A stretch of 64,000 nucleotides of DNA, taken from the NCBI GenBank assembly GCA_946811185.2, contig OX328104.1, positions 12,597,918-12,661,917 on the forward strand. Direction: 5' to 3'. Shown piece after piece: positions 61,215-64,000 of the stretch. The first letter of the stretch is position 1, and each line of letters begins with the position of its first letter. The translations under genes and the position numbers were made by a program. This DNA comes from Hippopus hippopus. Taxonomy: Eukaryota; Mollusca; Bivalvia; Cardiida; Cardiidae. The notes beneath the pieces were generated by a model. The model saw nothing but the letters and a program-made list of their open reading frames with translations, was not told the DNA's origin and did not search any database.

Positions 61215-61636
61215 ATGTACCAGATGTCATTTTCACACCCTATACAATTCGTCCGTTGCCAAAGGCTGGTGCAAGAAAATCAGCAAAAGGGGGTCGAAGA
61301 AAGAGGAAAACAGCAATACTGACAGATACGCCGGAGAAACAAGCTTTAGAGCAAGAACTAAATGCAAGAAAGTCAAAAATTATTAATCAAGGAAAAGGCT
61401 GTAAAAAGCTTTCATATAAATCTAAAACCCAGATATCAAAAGACAAGAAGCCTAAGAAGAAAAGTAGAGAATATTTCTGCATTGTATGTGGGGAAGCGTA
61501 CTCAAATAGCAAGAGCGGAGAACAGTGGACTCAGTGTGGCGGTTGTTACGACTGGTCGCACGTTGAGTGTGTGCCGCCTGGTCTCTCGTATCTCTGTCAC
61601 AACTGTGACTTAGGTAATTCTGACTTCATACGCTGA
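61215..61636 (+). pseudogene. Basic region and PHD finger exon of the pogo gene
   Basis: VPDVIFTPYTIRPLPKAGARK, a lysine/arginine-rich stretch and TAILTDTPEK are typical of pogo transposase C-termini. A C4HC3 PHD finger follows: CIVC, CGGC, HVEC and CHNC. The frame is open from the acceptor to the stop. PHD fingers read histone tails, so a role in chromatin targeting is likely. Confidence 0.8.
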
Positions 61637-62234
61637 TGAACGGATTTATTCGCTGATATGACTCGTTAAGTATTTAGTTTCGAAGTTAAAACTTTGTTTC
61701 TTCAAAATTTAAAAGTTTCTTCAAAATTTAAAAGTTTTGTTTTATCCATTACATAAAAAGAAGCATTTTTTGTCATAACCTACCTCGTCGGTCCACCGGG
61801 GCAAGTTGGTCCGTTTGACCACGTCTCAAAAATTAGCTATCCTACAATTTGCTGGAATGGAAAACTACAATTTTAGTTAGAGAAATGATTAAACTAAACA
61901 TAAAAAGCGATAAATTTACCCACAAATAAATAGTATTCTCAGAATTTGGAAAAAACTGATTTTCGGTCCAACTAACCCTGGTCTCCCCTACCTTTTTCAA
62001 AGGCAAATTTCTCAGAAACGAGCACGGTGACCCGTATCTTTTTTTACTGTAACCTCCTAGAGATATGATGAGCTTTCTTTGTTCAAAGTTTTAAAAAAAT
62101 CTGTCCGTTAGAAAAAATTGTAATATACTTCGTTAATTTATACACGGGCCTGCTTGGTAAATGGCCATTCTGCACTTATTTGTTTTCAGACAAATAAGTT
62201 TTTGTCCGTTTACAAGTCTAAACAACATTGAAAA
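61637..62234. other. No gene seen
   Basis: AT-rich 3' flank. GGTCCACCGGGGCAAGTTGG and the complement-like CCAACTAACCCTGGTC (about 170 bp apart) were considered as element ends but do not pair well. Confidence 0.4.
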
Positions 62235-62410
62235 ACAATGTCGTTGAAAACATTGTAGAAAAAGGAGAATGCTGGTAATCAGCATATTTTTCCTTTTCCC
62301 ACGTTGCCCTCGCAAGGATAAATACCATCATTTAAAATGCATGGACTATGACGTCTGCAAACGCTTGCAATTTGGACAAGTGTAAAATTTGTCGTCTGGT
62401 AAAGAGTTAT
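62235..62410 (-). repeat. MITE-B copy, left end missing
   Basis: Hairpin TAGAAAAAGGAGAATGCTGG...CCTTTTCCCACG and right terminus GTCGTCTGGTAAAGAGTTA. Confidence 0.65.
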
Positions 62411-62627
62411 CCGTGACAGACATATTAAGGAACCGAGAACAAGTGGCTAATTGTCAAAGCATAGCTATTGAATCATTGCTATTTCAAGGGAGCGAGGGTA
62501 CCAGAAGGTGCAATACAAATTCAGCCGAGAGTGTAAATCTTATATCAGACCGCATGCTTTGTACAATCCGCGCCGTCGAAACCTTACCTACATTGTCGCA
62601 AAAGTACCTGAAAGCTGAGTCCACTGC

Positions 62628-62812
62628 TTTGACTTTTTGCCACACAATCCGAAGTTTTAACGACCCTGAGGGAGAAAGTTTTGAAACCAGCATTTCTCCT
62701 TTCCCACAATGTTTTTAACCATTTGAAAGTATCACCATTTCAGCCACATCTTAATTTCTATTTCAACTGCTTTGAATTTGAACGAGTTTAAAATTTTGTT
62801 GTATGAGAAAAA
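62628..62812 (-). repeat. MITE-B copy, half hairpin
   Basis: GACTTTTTGCCACACAATCCG and GTTTTAACGACCCTGAGGG are kept, but one hairpin arm is deleted (AAACCAGCATTTCTCC). Confidence 0.6.
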
Positions 62813-62998
62813 GTTGACCCTTTACCACACAATCACGAGTTTTAACGATCCTGAAGAAGAACGCTTTTGAAAACATTATGGAATGCTTTCTACCCTATCG
62901 AAGACAAAGATTGTCATTTGAGATACATCTATTTTGTCGTCTGCAGATGCGCTCAATTTTGTCACATCCAAAATTTTGTCGTGCGTTAAAGAGTTTAG
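62813..62998 (-). repeat. MITE-B copy, hairpin deleted
   Basis: ACCCTTTACCACACAATCACG to TTGTCGTGCGTTAAAGAG. The whole hairpin is missing between ACATTATGG and AATGCTTTC. Confidence 0.65.
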
Positions 62999-64000
62999 GG
63001 TTTTTGTCTGTTGGCTACAAAAGAGAGAAAAAATGACACATTCCGTAGACCAAGATCCAATCTGCAAAACTATGTGTCTGATGTGGATCTGCGTTATTTT
63101 CACAAGACACAGAGATGCATTTATTCGTCTGTACTATTAACTAATTGAATTCGCAGATAAGAAAAGCTAATGCCTCCGTCATGGAATATAAATTCTTCTC
63201 TCCATATCTTTTTAATACAATAGTGACTGTATATTATTTTTCGATGTAATTCGAACTTCAGGTAAACTGTCTGCAAAATGCAACTAAAAGATACCAAAGG
63301 ATGAGAGGTAATAAAGAACTGAAAAAACAACACACAGACACCAACCAGGTTCACCTATGGTTGGACGTTTTTTTCCAAGGCAAAAGAAAAATGGCGTTGA
63401 ATATCAAAACAAGCATTTTCTTTCTTCTTTTTGTAAAAGACGTGGAAACAAATCATTTCAGTGGGGGTTGTTTACGAAGACAGCATCAAGTACCAAAAAG
63501 CATGTGAGAAATGAAATAAGACGGCACTTGAAGAGACAAAAAACCTTTCTAGCAGGGTGGTGCTGCTTTAAATCACTCCTTGATTCGTCAATTAAAATAG
63601 TTAATTGCATTAACACTTTTGTAATTGAAAACAGCGCATCTGGTATAAATCATTGAATTTAGAACGCTTCCCCGTGCAGAATTTCGGGTGTTCACTTCAG
63701 AAGACCGAATACACACGTAAACGTTCAACATTCCATTAAAAACTTGATTATAAAATAATATAGTTAACATAGAGGAAAATTTATTGAAATCCCGGATCTT
63801 TTTTTTATCCGCGATTGTGAAATATTACGACAAAAAACACTCTTGACATTCTGCTATTTCGGTCCCTTTTATTTAACTGTAAAATGGTTCATTTTGTATA
63901 TTGAGCTCTCTAGTGGATAAGAATGACTACGAAAAAAAGGAGACATAATCGTAATTTTGGTATATCTAATTCACAAATACTAAATACGAGAGGCGCGCTG
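62999..64000. other. No gene seen
   Basis: Unassigned DNA to the window end. The frames at 63301-63656 overlap each other and show no known motif. Confidence 0.45.

Larger units (their letters stand above)
58350..61636 (+). pseudogene. pogo/Tigger-type transposase fused to OTU and PHD domains
   Basis: DNA transposase of the pogo superfamily with unusual extra domains. Exon 1 starts MVRTYRRHSKRCTLS and contains a psq-like helix-turn-helix (SIYSVAQDLNLPKTSLLRYV). The DDE_1 domain follows, with NVDETGL, LILDNHESH and PLDRSIYGPLKKA (35 residues between the second and third Asp). The family block VTDRP follows after a TAA at 59583-59585, in the same frame, leading into an OTU domain. Two further exons fit by splice sites and phase: 60625-60735 (after TTTCAG, before GTAAAT) and 61215-61636 (after CTAATAG), the last with a basic region and a PHD finger. 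Exon 1 ends at a phase-1 GTAAAC donor (60189). Breaks: the TAA and two single-base shifts in the OTU part. No terminal repeats found. Confidence 0.8.

Noticed and set aside
61780..61990. Terminal inverted repeats of the pogo element
   Set aside because: GGTCCACCGGGGCAAGTTGG and CCAACTAACCCTGG are on the same side of the gene and no partner is seen to the left.

Overview
The window looks like repeat-dense intergenic DNA from an invertebrate animal, most likely a bivalve mollusc. The reasons are tRNA-derived SINEs ending in AATC repeats, very many palindromic MITEs, a Polinton/Maverick, an I/Nimb-type LINE with RNase H, and mariner and pogo elements in AT-rich DNA. I recognise no host gene, so almost everything annotated here is mobile DNA. 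The species assignment is inference.

Layout. 1-30 kb is a mosaic of MITEs and SINEs. I name the MITE families for this window only. MITE-A is about 210 bp, has TTAA ends and a ~65-bp palindromic core, and resembles piggyBac at its termini. MITE-B is about 230 bp with TTAA ends and a hairpin built on GGAGAAAATGCTGG. MITE-C is about 250 bp with a GC-rich hairpin, and MITE-D is about 265 bp with two GC-rich hairpins. E, F, G and H are rarer palindromic units. A mariner with a frameshifted transposase lies at 25.6-27.0 kb.

30.1-43.3 kb is one Polinton/Maverick of 13,154 bp. It has a perfect 6-bp target duplication (AGCAGT), AG...CT termini and inverted repeats of about 1.4-1.5 kb. Its morphogenesis module is nearly complete: packaging ATPase (frameshifted), basic core-like proteins (broken), a DD35E integrase with chromodomain, a small membrane protein, the minor capsid protein, the major capsid protein and an adenain-like protease. 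Its protein-primed DNA polymerase is reduced to a fragment around motif A. The major capsid gene and the gene repeated in both terminal repeats end in stem-loops of the replication-dependent histone mRNA type. The polymerase fragment and the protease end in ordinary AATAAA signals.

43.3-49.1 kb returns to MITEs and SINEs. 49.1-57.7 kb is a single insertion of two LINE copies arranged head to head, bounded by one 13-bp duplication, and reads as a twin-priming event that used two different template RNAs. 57.8-57.9 kb holds the C-terminal end of a Tc1 transposase. 58.35-61.6 kb is a pogo/Tigger-type gene in which a psq-like helix-turn-helix, a DDE domain, an OTU cysteine protease domain and a C-terminal PHD finger lie in one phase-consistent three-exon model, although the copy is decayed. 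The last 2.4 kb holds three damaged MITE-B copies and otherwise unassigned DNA.
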